Source: Nematostella vectensis (taxonomy: Eukaryota > Cnidaria > Anthozoa > Actiniaria > Edwardsiidae). Taken from it: DNA of 64,000 nt. Shown piece after piece: positions 15,105 to 26,440 of the stretch; positions within the stretch are counted from its first letter, which is position 1, and each line of letters starts with the position of its first letter. Position numbers and translations under genes: made by a program. Under the pieces are notes generated by a model, which ran no database searches, was not told where the DNA came from, and saw only the letters and a list, made by a program, of their open reading frames with translations. Location of the stretch: NCBI RefSeq assembly GCF_932526225.1, contig NC_064045.1, forward strand, positions 7,324,498 to 7,388,497, read 5' to 3'.

Positions 15105-15535
15105 GTATGATGATGATGCTGATGATGATGCTGATGCTGATGCTGATGCTGATGGCTATTTTGATGGTGATGGTGATGGTGATGGTGATGGTGATGGTGA
15201 TGGTGAAGGTGATGGTGATGGTGATGGTGATGGTGATGGTGATGGTTAAAACTATTATGATCATAATAATTCCGATAATGATGATAATGATAATTATATA
15301 ATTAATATTATATTATATTATATTATATTATATTATATTATATTATATTATATTATATTATATTATATTATATTATATTATATTATATTATATTATATTA
15401 TATTATATTATATTATATTATATTATATTATATTATATTATATTATATTATATTATATTATATTATATTATATTATATTATATTATATTATATTATATTA
15501 TATTATATTATATTATATTATATCATCATCATCAT
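15105..15535. repeat. Compound GATGCT/GATGGT and (ATATT)n microsatellite
   Basis: GATGATGCT and GATGGT units to 15246, then about 220 bp of ATATT pentanucleotide (15302-15522), then ATC units. Confidence 0.95.
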
Positions 15536-18500
15536 ATTTTGAAATCATCATCATAATAATTATTACTATTTTCCATGAGCCATTCAATGCAATTGAATAA
15601 TAATGTAAATGAAAGATTGTTCCCTCTTTGTTTTCAAGTATTTAAATGAAATACAGCTGATGGAAAGTATGCTATACTTTACTGAAGATCATTATTGATT
15701 AAATCCTCATTATCGATAAACATAAGAAGAATTATGATGTTCTTTATTCAAAGTCGATTATCGGAGCCCAGTTTAAGTGACCGTAGCGCAAAGCACCAAT
15801 TGAAGACCTTTACAGTGTATTTATATCATGCAACGGAACATTATTATCCATCAAGGAAAACAAAGAAACAGTTAACCCACTTCTTTCCTTAGTGGGAGTG
15901 ACAGAGGGAATTCTAAATCTCACCGAACAGCGCCATATGAAGAAAACGCTGTCGTTTTGGGGGTCTGGTACCGAGAAATCTTAGATTCTTTTCCAAAACT
16001 TTCTCCATCGACCAAAGATGGTCACAGTAACTCTTTTTCTCTTCTGATTACAAGTCATAAAGTTTACAAAGCACCTGCGGTACGGTAACCTTAAAAATGA
16101 CAAAAATCATCAGGTTTTTCCAAATGAGGAATATATTAGTTTCCTTTTATGGAAGTGGCAAAAATGACAATTTTTGGCTAAATTTTTTTGATATGTAAAG
16201 CGGCCCCAAATGCGCTCTAAATCGCTTAAACGTGGAAATAATAGACAATTACAAGTACTACATCACGTTGGATTGAATTTATTACATTTATATGGAAGAA
16301 TACTTGCATAAAGTAACAACTTCAATCAGCCGGTCGGTTCAAATTACTCATTGACAGAGCCTGGGCTACCTGTGGTTAACCTACAAGGGAGTTCCAGTTA
16401 TCCGAGTAGATATGACTTAAAATTAGTCTCCAGGGAACTCGAAGTCAGTTCGTATTAGTGGGAAGATCGAGTTATCGAACCCTCGGAGTAGAAATGACTA
16501 AAAATCATTCTCCTAATTGAAGCCTAATTCAGATCATTTTCCAAAATTCGGGAATCGGTGGAAACCTTTTGGGATCCGCTTAATGAATGTTTTTATTTAA
16601 TATATTTTGAACTATTAAACTATCTGGGAAAGAACACAGAATAAATAAGATATTTTTTCTCAAATATGGCATAAAACTTCCCCGACAATTCATTGTATTC
16701 TAGAATTCATTCGCCACAGGATGTAGATTTAATATTAAGATTTTATATTAAATACATATGTCTTAAACTGTCATTTGAAATGTGCAGTACAAGCGTTTTG
16801 AATTTGATACTCATTTATAGCAAAAACTTCCCTTTTCAGGAATGTGAAGGGAAGAACAGAAAACACAACTAAAGGATCCTTTTGTTAAAAATGAAAAGCA
16901 TTTCAAAGTAAAAGTGCTTTACCTTTCGGTTTGTGCCAATGTCCTGGGGTTTTCAGACGACTTAACATCAATTTGCAGTTAGTGCTGCAGCTTTCACTAT
17001 TCGCACAACTCTGGAAGATGTATGAATAGGAGTATCGAACTAATATGTGTCATTGTCCGATAATGTTATTAATTACAATTTCCCACCCCATTCACGCCAT
17101 AACATTTACCGATATAGCCATGCTAATTTATTATTTAAAAAATGACTTTAAAATTACCAATCATAACATACAATCGAATTAGTTATTAGAATAAGAATTA
17201 TAATTTTTCATTTTTAAAAATGTTGCTCGGATACTTAGATACTTTAATTCAAATACCGCGAAACAAGGTCAAAATACTGTGGCTATTTTTATTATCTTGA
17301 CAGCGTAAGGAAAACAACATGATTAACATTCCCTAGGCAGGAAATAATTAGTTCTTTATAATATCACGCCGCTGCCAGAAAAATATGATCGTTTCAGAGA
17401 AATTGCTGTAGTTTATCAGGCATACTAGACGGTTTGGTGTTGATCACGGAAGCGCTAAAGACTTTCGGCGAGGCACTATACACATTTCACAATGAAAATA
17501 AAGGGACAATAATCTACTGTTTTAAAAAAGAAAGCTTCTATTTTGAGCAATAAAAGGAATATTACCGGTCGCTTTTCACGCGAATCTTTGCGCTTTCAAT
17601 TTTACGACTTTCGCTGGGTCGAATCAGAACTTCCTTTAGATCTTTCTACACATCGCGGGGAAATCCCTAAGAGAATTAAAAATAGACATGTCGGATTTTT
17701 TAGGCTTTTCCCTGTCTTCGCCCGCGGATTTTTGTAAACTGTGGAACACGGAAAACACATTGAAATGTAGCAAACAAAGTCTATAGTAGGATATAATTTT
17801 TCCCAAAAATCTGTTGAGGTAATTTCGCAAAAATGTAAAATTCATCTTAATCGAAGCCTAAAGACCTGACAAAACCTCCTCGTTTTCGAGCTCAATTCCA
17901 CAGAAAGATATCATTATCTGTCTTTCAATCACCGTCTTAGAGCAGGCTAATTGAAGTGGTAAACAACTCTAGACGGTACATGTGATACTCAGGACGTCGA
18001 GACTACGTATGCAAGGGCACCTCCCCGAAACACGTTAAAACGGCATATATGTTCTGATGCCGAAAATAACCATTTTAAAAGTTCCTGGGAAAAAATATAT
18101 ATGTTCCTTTTCCCAGGAGGAACCATTCCTTTTTTTCCCCAGCCAGCAGAAGCAGAAGTGGTTAAGCATTTTAGCACATGAATAATTGCCCCTTTACCTA
18201 TGAGACGAATTTTTCCCCAAGCATCCGCTCCAGCGCCCCCAAAATATTCCCAGCACAACTTGTTCGACTCAACAAATTTGGCAGCAAAACCATTCTGGAC
18301 GACTTTTCCCCAGCAACCGAGGGGTCTAACATCTTTCCAGCCAGCAAAACAACGTGCTGCGGAACGGATATTTTGCGGAACAGATCCGTTTATTGCCCTC
18401 GAGTATGGAGCACGCTCTAGAGGCAGCGGTCTCTCCGAGCACTCGCCACTACGAAGGCCTTTTCTTTCGGACGATATTTCGCGGCCAAAAATTGATAAAG

Positions 18501-20110
18501 CGCTATACTCAAAGTGACCGCGGTGCCTAAAGCAAGCTTCTCTTCTAACATAACAGAGCGAACCACAGAGAAAAGATGCCTCTGCTAGCAGGAAAAAGCA
18601 AGCCCGATTGTTTTTTTGAAAAAGCGGGTCATTCCTTATTAACGAATCTTTAAATTCGATGCTTTTTCCATATGATACCTATGAGAGCGCAGCCCCCACG
18701 CCTGACAAACCATCCGCTAGAGCAAGTAACAAGAAAAATTGCCCTGTGTATCATATTTCTGCAACTTGCAATTTTTTAAGTGAAATTGGAAACGTTCGAA
18801 GGACTTTAAGCTCATGATACTGTGTTAAATTGATGCGAGAGAGATTCAATGTGAAAATACCATGTAAAAAAGTCCCAACGTTTTTTTAAAAGCGTTAATC
18901 CCTGAAAGAAAATCCCGAAAGCAAGGACGTTGTTTGGATTTTAATATCGTTTCCAAAAAGGCAACATCGCTTTCCCGAAAGACAAGACCGTTTTCCGGTT
19001 CTTGCACCAGACCAAAGTGTCATGGGGTCATATGAAGTACACCTGTCCGCAAACAAATCATCGTTATGGGGTCATTGTCATTGCACAACTAAGTATAAAG
19101 AACGACAGTTGACTGTCCCTTCAGGCCTTTTCATTTAAAGGGGTAAGGTCAGATAGAGTAATGCGTGTATCACGGTTACTTGGCGATACAATAAAAAGGT
19201 AAATAGACTGGCTAATTTGTAATGTTTCCTTTGGTCTTCTACCAACCAAAATAATCAAAGAATCTTTCCATACACGGGATGGATTTACTGTTTTAGAGAT
19301 TTCTACACTCGATAACAAGAACACATTTTCTATAGATATTTTAACGTTGTCCTTTTCTATAGTAACAAACAATACAAGTGTGTGATTCAGTTCTTTTAAA
19401 GTGTCCTTTTACAGGTAATAAACTTAGCTATCGAACAGGAGTGGCGAATAATCAACCTGAGATTTTCTAGATCGCGATATCAGGGCTTTTGAAATCTGAG
19501 ATCGATTTTCTATTGCAATCTGAGATCAGAAAATAACAATTGGAGACCGAGATTTCCATTACAAAATGCTGCTTTTAGGGAAAAAAGGCGGGCCACTTAT
19601 CAAATAAAAAATCTCATCAAGGAAAATGTTTTATAATTGTAGTTAATTGTAAGTGAACTTCGAGAATAAAAACTTTGAATTTTTACGGACCATCGCCACC
19701 CTTAGAAGTATAAATGGTCTTACCGTTCAAACATATTGCCCTTTCTTCTCTTTGAATTGAAGAAGAACACAATTGAGAGATACTCAAACTTTTACAAATC
19801 ATTCCCCAGTTGTCTCCCAACAGTCGGTTTTATTAAAAGGCAGTTTGTTTTACATTATTCAACACTCTCCTATACTCTTATTTGGTATTCATTTCTTGTA
19901 ACCTTAACGCAAAAAGAGATGGTTCGGTTAGCAAAATGGATGGCCAGCTCTACACTGCAAGATATCTCTATTGTCTTTAAGGAAATAGTCAGCTCATCTC
20001 TGCAAGATACGTATTGTTTGTAAGGAAATGGGGTTTACGCAGAAATCATAGCCTCTTTCACATAAATTGCGTTCTGTACGCTGATGTGTTTTGTTATGCG
20101 AATGTGCACC
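15536..20110. other. No gene seen
   Basis: Mostly AT-rich non-coding sequence. A more GC-balanced patch at 17990-18520 gives overlapping ORFs on both strands, none with a known pattern. Confidence 0.45.
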
Positions 20111-20114
20111 GCGT

Positions 20115-21094
20115 TTAAGTGAACCAGTCCCTTAGATTCAACTGAGGAGTTCCAAATAAGAAATTTCGAAATCGCTCAAAATTGGTTTAAAGTTAGCCCC
20201 TGGTTCTCTTATCATGGTTAAAAAGTTTGAGTTACATACAATAAATATTTTTCGAGAAATTCCGAATTTACGATTTTGCCTATAAAATCGCCGATTTGGG
20301 GGCATTTTTCACCTTTCGTACAAAATCGCAAAATATTCTTTAAATATACGCGGATTTAAAAATAGCGATACAGATCCTTAGAAAGGAGTTGATAAGGTAT
20401 AAATCGAGTGGTTTCTTTACTTTTTCCGGCAAAAAAAAGTATATTTTATTGCTGTCTAAACATGTCCATAAAAAATATCGACTTGAATAATAGCTTAAAT
20501 TAGGGGCTTATAAAACCGATGGTACATGGATTTTCGCAGAAATTTTGCACTTTGAGCAAACATTGGTGTTATTTCTTTCGATTCAGCAAATTAAAAATTG
20601 GGGGAATCAAATTCCCGAATTATAATGAAGCCGAACGCAACCCCATGTCGAGCTCAAATAACACGCGATTTTCTTGACAGCCGTCTTTATTAGATACACA
20701 TACCTGTTTGTACAGGAGAAAAATCACAGAAAATAAACTCTACCCTTGCTGTATACTAATCTCAGATGCGGTATAATTGTCTTGGTTCATCCTTGGAAGT
20801 TACTGGAAGTCAATAAAGACATTACAATGAAAAATATTTGCTATTTTGTACAGACTTCAGTTCAGAACGCCTGCCGGAATGGCAAACTTTGAAGGATTTG
20901 TTTGGGTTTTAAAGTTTCTTTACGCTCAATTGAAGTAAAAGGTATTCAAGCACGTCAGTTCTTACCTTCTGCCAAGAGGTTTCTAGGGAAAAAGCCGATT
21001 TGTAAGATTAATTTCAATGCAAAGGTCAAGTACTACAACACGAGTCTGGTTTCAGATGACAACAACTGATCAGCGGTCTGCCAGATGAAAATGC
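20115..21094 (+). repeat. Left arm of the long terminal inverted repeat
   Basis: About 980 bp, inverted copy of 22809-23783. Outer end TTAAGTGAACCAGTCCCTTA. No coding content recognised. Confidence 0.85.
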
Positions 21095-22319
21095 GTGACT
21101 TTCCACAGGTATCCTAATCCCGATAAGAACATACCGTTTTGAGTCCTAGTCTTTCTTTATTAGAAAATCATATTTTAAAAAAGGCGATATCATGTCTTGT
21201 TTGTCTATTTTAAAAACATCTGATGATTTGGTAAAGAACTTAGGCGTAAGAGTAAAAATTGTATACGTTACGTTTATCTGCATATTAGTTGTGTGCGCAT
21301 GAGCACTGCTTGATTACTGCAGAAATTTTTATCAATAATGGGAGCGGGTCTTTGTAAAATGAAGACAGGACCTAAGCGGACCAGACCTCGGCGGACCGGG
21401 TTATTTTTATTTTATTTTTTTTAATACACAAACATATGTGAAGAAACCGTTTAGCTACTTAGTAATCCACACCACCCTATTTACCATCTTCCATAAGTCG
21501 CCCCTTACTCAATTACTATTTTTACCTTTTGTTAGTTAATCATCAATGAACTTTGTACATATACTAGCTGTAACATGCCATTGTAACTCATTTATAACCT
21601 GAAGCTGAAGAAGGCAGGTATTGGCCAGCCGAAATATCGTTCTAAAAAACATAAATCTGCGTTGTTGTCGACTTTTTCTTTTAAAGGTTTTACCTTTTGC
21701 GTGGGAGTCCCTAGGGTAAATGTGCCGTTGTTGCTGGTCGCCGAGGGGACGGAGTTTGTTTTTCATTACGGACTTGCTCCAGGTGACTGAAGTAGTTTGA
21801 AAAATCGGTAGCTGGAAAATCGGCGACTACCGTGAGAATAGTGACTTTAAATGGGCTGCTTCGCTACTTTGTAGCAAGAGAAAACAAATATCACTCTGTC
21901 CAACCACTGATGAGCTGTCAGTTAACTCAATGTAAACTGTTGATTGCCGTTAGAATAGTAACCCTCTATGGGCTACTTCCCTTCTGCACAAGCACAATCG
22001 TAGATTGCCGTGAGAACATTAACTCGTTATTGGCTACTTTGCTTGATATAACAAGAACAACAACTGTGTAATGCCAACAAGACTGCCTGGAAAAGGGTTA
22101 CAAAATCAGTTGGAGCTTGCGACAGATTGAATGAACATGTCTATGATTCCGATACAGACGACGATCTACTCCCCGTGTTTGAGGGGTAAAATAATACTTT
22201 CGCTAAACGAAAGATATAATGCTGATTGACATTGTTTTAATGCGAGGGATGTTTTAGCCTGTGAGCTAGTCTGTACTTTTGCGCAAAGTCCGTAATGAAA
22301 AATCAATCTCCGTCGCATA

Positions 22320-22368
22320 TCCCCCCCCCCCCCCCCCCCCCCCCCACATACACACACACACACAAACA
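22320..22368. repeat. C25 homopolymer plus CA repeat
   Basis: A run of 25 C followed by (CA)n, inside the middle of the long-TIR element. Confidence 0.95.
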
Positions 22369-22479
22369 TCGGAAAAAACATAAACTAATATAAGGAAAGC
22401 GCAGAGGTGCGCGATAAATAAGTCGAGTCTACGAAACGGGAAGTTGAGTTGAAATAGGGACTTCCCAAAATATGCTCCG

Positions 22480-22503
22480 GGGGGGGGGGGGGGGGGGGGG
22501 GGG
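22480..22503. repeat. G24 homopolymer
   Basis: G run about 135 bp after the C run of the same element. The two are complementary and could fold together. Confidence 0.95.
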
Positions 22504-22808
22504 ATGGGGGATGCAGGGTGTGCGCCCACAGCGGCCGAGGGTCCACTTTCGGTTCCCAATTGACGTGCTATTTGTAGACAAAACTATAAAGCATAAGCTA
22601 GATAACCCTGGTACGTAGCCAAATCCGACAATAAAAGTCCCGTGAAGATACTGCAAAGGCATAAAAAAATCCCTCTTTGTTCTTTCGGGGGTAGTCAGAT
22701 TTCTATTAGAGAACTCATTTCACTCGTCGTCGCCTTACTCGTCCCCTCTCAGAAAAGCCGAATTCCGAGCTACGGACAGCTACGGACGGGTTTCCTTTGC
22801 AAATTCAT

Positions 22809-23783
22809 GCATTCTCATCTGGTAGACCGCTGATCAGTTGTCATCTGAAACCAGACTCGTGTTCAAGTACTTGACCTTTCATTGAAATTAATCTTACAAA
22901 TCGGCTTTTCTCCCAGAAACCTCTTAGCAGAGGGTAAGAACTGACGTGTTTGAATATCTTTTACTTCAATTGAGCGTAAAGAAACTTTAAAACCCAAACA
23001 AATCCTTCAAAGTTTGCCATTCCGGCAGGTGTTCTGAACTGAAGTCTGTACAAAATAGCAAATATTTTTCATTGTAATGTCTTTATTGACTTCCAGTAAC
23101 TTCCAAGGATGAACCAAGACAATTATACAGCATCTGAGATTAGTATACAGTAAGGGTAGAGTTTATTATCTGTGGTTTGTCTCCTGTACAAACAGGTATG
23201 TGTATCTAATAAAGACGGCTGTCAAGAAAATCGCGTGTTATTTGAGCCCGACATGGGGTTGCGTTCGGCTTTATTATAATTCGGGAATTTGATTCCCCCA
23301 ATTTTTTATTTGCTGAACCGAAAGAAATAACACCAATGTTTGCTTAAAGTGCAAAATCTCTGCGAAAATCCATGTACCATCGGTTTTATAAGCCCCAAAT
23401 TTAAGCTATTATTCAAGTCGACATTTTTTATTGACATGTTTAGACAGCAATAAAATATACTTTTTTTTCCGGAAAAAGTAAAGAAACCACTCGATTTATA
23501 CCTTATCAACTCCTTTCTAAGGATCTGTATCGCTATTTTTAATTCCGCGTATATTCAAAGAATATTTTGCGATTTTGTACGAAAGGTGAAAAATGCCCCC
23601 AAATCGGCGATTTTATAGGCAAAATCGTAAATTCGGAATTTCTCGAAAAATATTTATTGTATGTAACTCAAACTTTTTAAACATGATAAGAGAACCAGGG
23701 GCTAACTTTAAACCAATTTTGAGCGATTTTGAAATTTCTTATTTGGAACTCCTCAGTTGAATCTAAGGGACTGGTGCACTTAA
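22809..23783 (-). repeat. Right arm of the long terminal inverted repeat
   Basis: About 975 bp, inverted copy of 20115-21094 with scattered single-base differences. Outer end, read inward from the complement, TTAAGTGCACCAGTCCCTTA. Confidence 0.85.
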
Positions 23784-23784
23784 G

Positions 23785-23905
23785 GCAAAGGATGCGATGT
23801 GAGATCATTATCCCCTGTGGATGATTCTTGCTTCATGCACCGCGTTTAAGGCAAAGGATCCGATGTGAAATAATTATCCCCTGTGGATGATTCCTTGCTT
23901 AAACT
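23785..23905 (+). repeat. 66-bp tandem duplication flanking the long-TIR element
   Basis: GCAAAGGATGCGATGTGA at 23785 recurs at 23851 as GCAAAGGATCCGATGTGA, and each is followed by a near-copy of ATTATCCCCTGTGGATGATT. The second unit is preceded by GCACCGCGTTTAAG, which also forms the left flank of the element at 20107-20119. Confidence 0.75.
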
Positions 23906-24017
23906 TAAAGATAATGTTTAATGGTTTTAGTCAAAATGCTACCATAAAAAAAGACGAAGGCTTCGGAACACAGTTTAGAAGAAGTTTATCACGTGGGCAT
24001 ACATCTCGCCCCATGAC

Positions 24018-24250
24018 AGGTAATCCAGAATCCGGAATCCATGAAAAAATGAGATATGGGATCCGGAATCCATGAAAAAATGAGATATGGAATCCGGAAT
24101 CCATGAAAAAAATGAGATATGGGATCCGGAATCCATGAAAAAATGAGATATGGAATCCGGAATCCATGCTGCTGGAATCCGGAATCCACGAGAAAAAACC
24201 CACATGGAATCCGGAATCCACACACTAGGATCCGGAATCCAGAACCCTAT
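24018..24250. repeat. 31-bp minisatellite (GGATCCGGAATCCATG)
   Basis: Units of GGATCCGGAATCCATG followed by AAAAAATGAGATAT, with variants toward 24200. The 31-bp unit shifts frame each time, so all minus frames are open across it. These ORFs are repeat artefacts. GGATCCGGAATCC is itself nearly palindromic. Confidence 0.9.
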
Positions 24251-24976
24251 TGGAGAACCTGTCATGGGGCGATACATCTCTCAAATACCCCCAGCACCGA
24301 AAAGCCATTTAATATGCCGACGGGGCTACCTATGGTTAAATATGTAATGCTCACCGAACTGCTGTTCGCAGTTTTCTAGCTAATTGCTAGAAAGTTAAAA
24401 TCCCATTTAATTAATTCAAGATACACACTTATATATAAGAACGTCCAATCTCAAGCTGTGACTGGGCCGTTCTTATCTTTGGAAGGCTGAAAATGTTTGA
24501 TGAGCCTAGTAAAAAACACATATGTTGAAGTATAACATTTTATTAATTTTGAATTGCCACCAATTAGCCGATTCTAGTAACTTACGAGTGTTCTTAAATT
24601 TCAGTGTGTATAGAAATATTAAACCCAATGAAGTATTAGAAGAGAATTACACAAATAATCAGTAACAATGATATTAATAATTATTTATCCAATCTATTCA
24701 TTGACTCTGGAAATTATAATTTGCTTATCGGGAACCCGTACACAACCGGGACGCTACTGCTAGCTTTGAGAAACGATCTTCCTCGCCCGGAAAAGTATCC
24801 CGAAAACTCTCCCGGTACCCTGACGGACCCGGTAATTACCGGGAGTTTTGAGAAACGACCCCCTGGAGGCTGGAGGCTACCTCTGCTGTGTAAAGCTGCA
24901 GGACGAGATTCTGATCTTGCGCGGAGATTGGAAACTACGACCATAATTCCCTGCGGCTTTTTCTCCGATTTCCAAG
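24251..24976. other. SRP68 upstream region
   Basis: Contains an inverted piece of the dispersed AAGAACGTCC family (24430-24610) and a GC-richer block (24730-24870) with CCCGGTAATTACCGGGAG, a short palindrome, before the SRP68 start. Promoter elements are not individually identifiable. Confidence 0.4.
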
Positions 24977-26409
24977 ATGGCGCCCGCCGAAGAAAAGAGC
25001 GAACACATGGTTGTAGAAAACTCTGAAATTCCAAACGAAAATGCTACAGGGGATCCAAACCAACCAAGCGTTATTACTTTAGAAAGTATCCTTACAATAT
25101 GCCGTTATTTATATTTATGCTTTTCCAATATTTTCTTTAAAAATCTGGTATGATAGCCGGCTGTTCCGATAGTCTGTTTTCCGTGCCTCAAAACCTTCAC
25201 AAACCTCAGCTAAAACTGCTTTATATCGCATTGTTTTATATCTAGGTTTTGTCCTCCTGTTTGAAACCTTAAAAATCATGTGAAGCTTTCTTTCCAGGGG
25301 GTATTATGTCCCCAAGTTCCTTTCACTGTTTTTTTTTTCTCCGTTGGAACAGCTGATCGTATAAGGACACGTCACTTTCAAAGCCAAATCTTTTCCTCTT
25401 CCTAGATTTGGAATCTTAACTATAAAAAGAGTTATTATTATTAGTTTTTTAGAATGATTTGAGATGGTTTCTTACTCAACAACTCACAAACTCTGCATGG
25501 ATACAGTTTTGATTACACTATTTTAGTCTAATATTCCATTCCACGTCTTCCGTGTCTTTTGTTCAAATGCCGTATTTTTTAATTGCGGTGATCATTTTGT
25601 GGTGATTCTAACTCACCACTGATTGTACCAGTGATGTCTAATGCATTGCGCAATTTTTTTTCATAAGCACTGAATAAGTTGCTTTTTGTTTCTAAATGCC
25701 TAAGCGCGCGCTAGTTTGCCACCCAAACAGTCACATGATCTCTTAGCGCAAGTCTCCTATTGATACACCCCACTTGTAGTGAACATATCTATCTACAGGA
25801 TTGCCTGACTTACCACTGGATGCTTTCTTGGCTAAATGAGCTTACAGTATCTGTAGAAATTCTCTTTAACTTGTGGTAGTTTTACCTGTGATTAAAGAAA
25901 ATCAGTCACAGCATGGATTGCGGCATGGAGATTATCAGCGATACAGGTGAAATATGAGATGAAGTACTGTATTAACATTGTGAGACATGATCAAATGTGC
26001 TTGACATGTAGCTGACTTTTTTACAATCCTTGCCTCTAAGATGTAAGCCAGATGACTACTCTGTATTCACTCATCAAGTATTTTTTATCCATGTTTTAAT
26101 CATACACAGGCAATATTGTGCTAGAAGGCTAAGGCGACTTTACAAGACCCTTCATTTCCAACATGGCTCAAGACATGCTTTTAAACCAAAGAAACTCACC
26201 AAAGAACTGGTCAAAGATGTCAAGTAGGTTTATTGACTTACAGTAGTATGGCAAGACACCTTTAGACCTTCCCTCAGTTTGCAACACAAGTGAAGAACAA
26301 TGTACAAAGTCCTCTCATTTTTTCTGTTTATATATGGGCCCAAGCTTATGAAATACTTAACAGATCCTAATGGCAAATTAAATCTTAGATATAGGGGTTT
26401 CCTTTGTGT

Positions 26410-26440
<31 letters not shown>

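Larger units (their letters stand above)
20115..23783. mobile_element. 3.67-kb element with terminal inverted repeats of about 0.98 kb and TTAA ends
   Basis: 20115-21094 and 22809-23783 are inverted copies, nearly identical by eye over the whole arm (for example ACAACTGATCAGCGGTCT at 21062 pairs with the complement at 22825). Both outer ends are TTAA followed by GTGMACCAGTCCCTTAG. The 1.7-kb middle has no recognisable transposase and contains a C25 run (22321) and a G24 run (22481). It behaves like a non-autonomous foldback or piggyBac-like TTAA element. An unoccupied-like copy of the insertion site lies at 23838-23860. Confidence 0.8.

Noticed and set aside
14971..15301. MV/MVMV and ITIT frames
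   Set aside because: GATGGT microsatellite, not a gene.
17989..18520. Overlapping ORFs on both strands in a GC-balanced patch
   Set aside because: No domain pattern, splice context or codon preference separating one strand from the other.
21095..22808. Transposase in the centre of the long-TIR element
   Set aside because: Only short ORFs without a DDE-like or other recognisable pattern.
23931..24277. Overlapping minus-strand ORFs with DSGFHISFFHGFRIP repeats
   Set aside because: The 31-bp minisatellite is stop-free in all minus frames; the repeat explains them fully.
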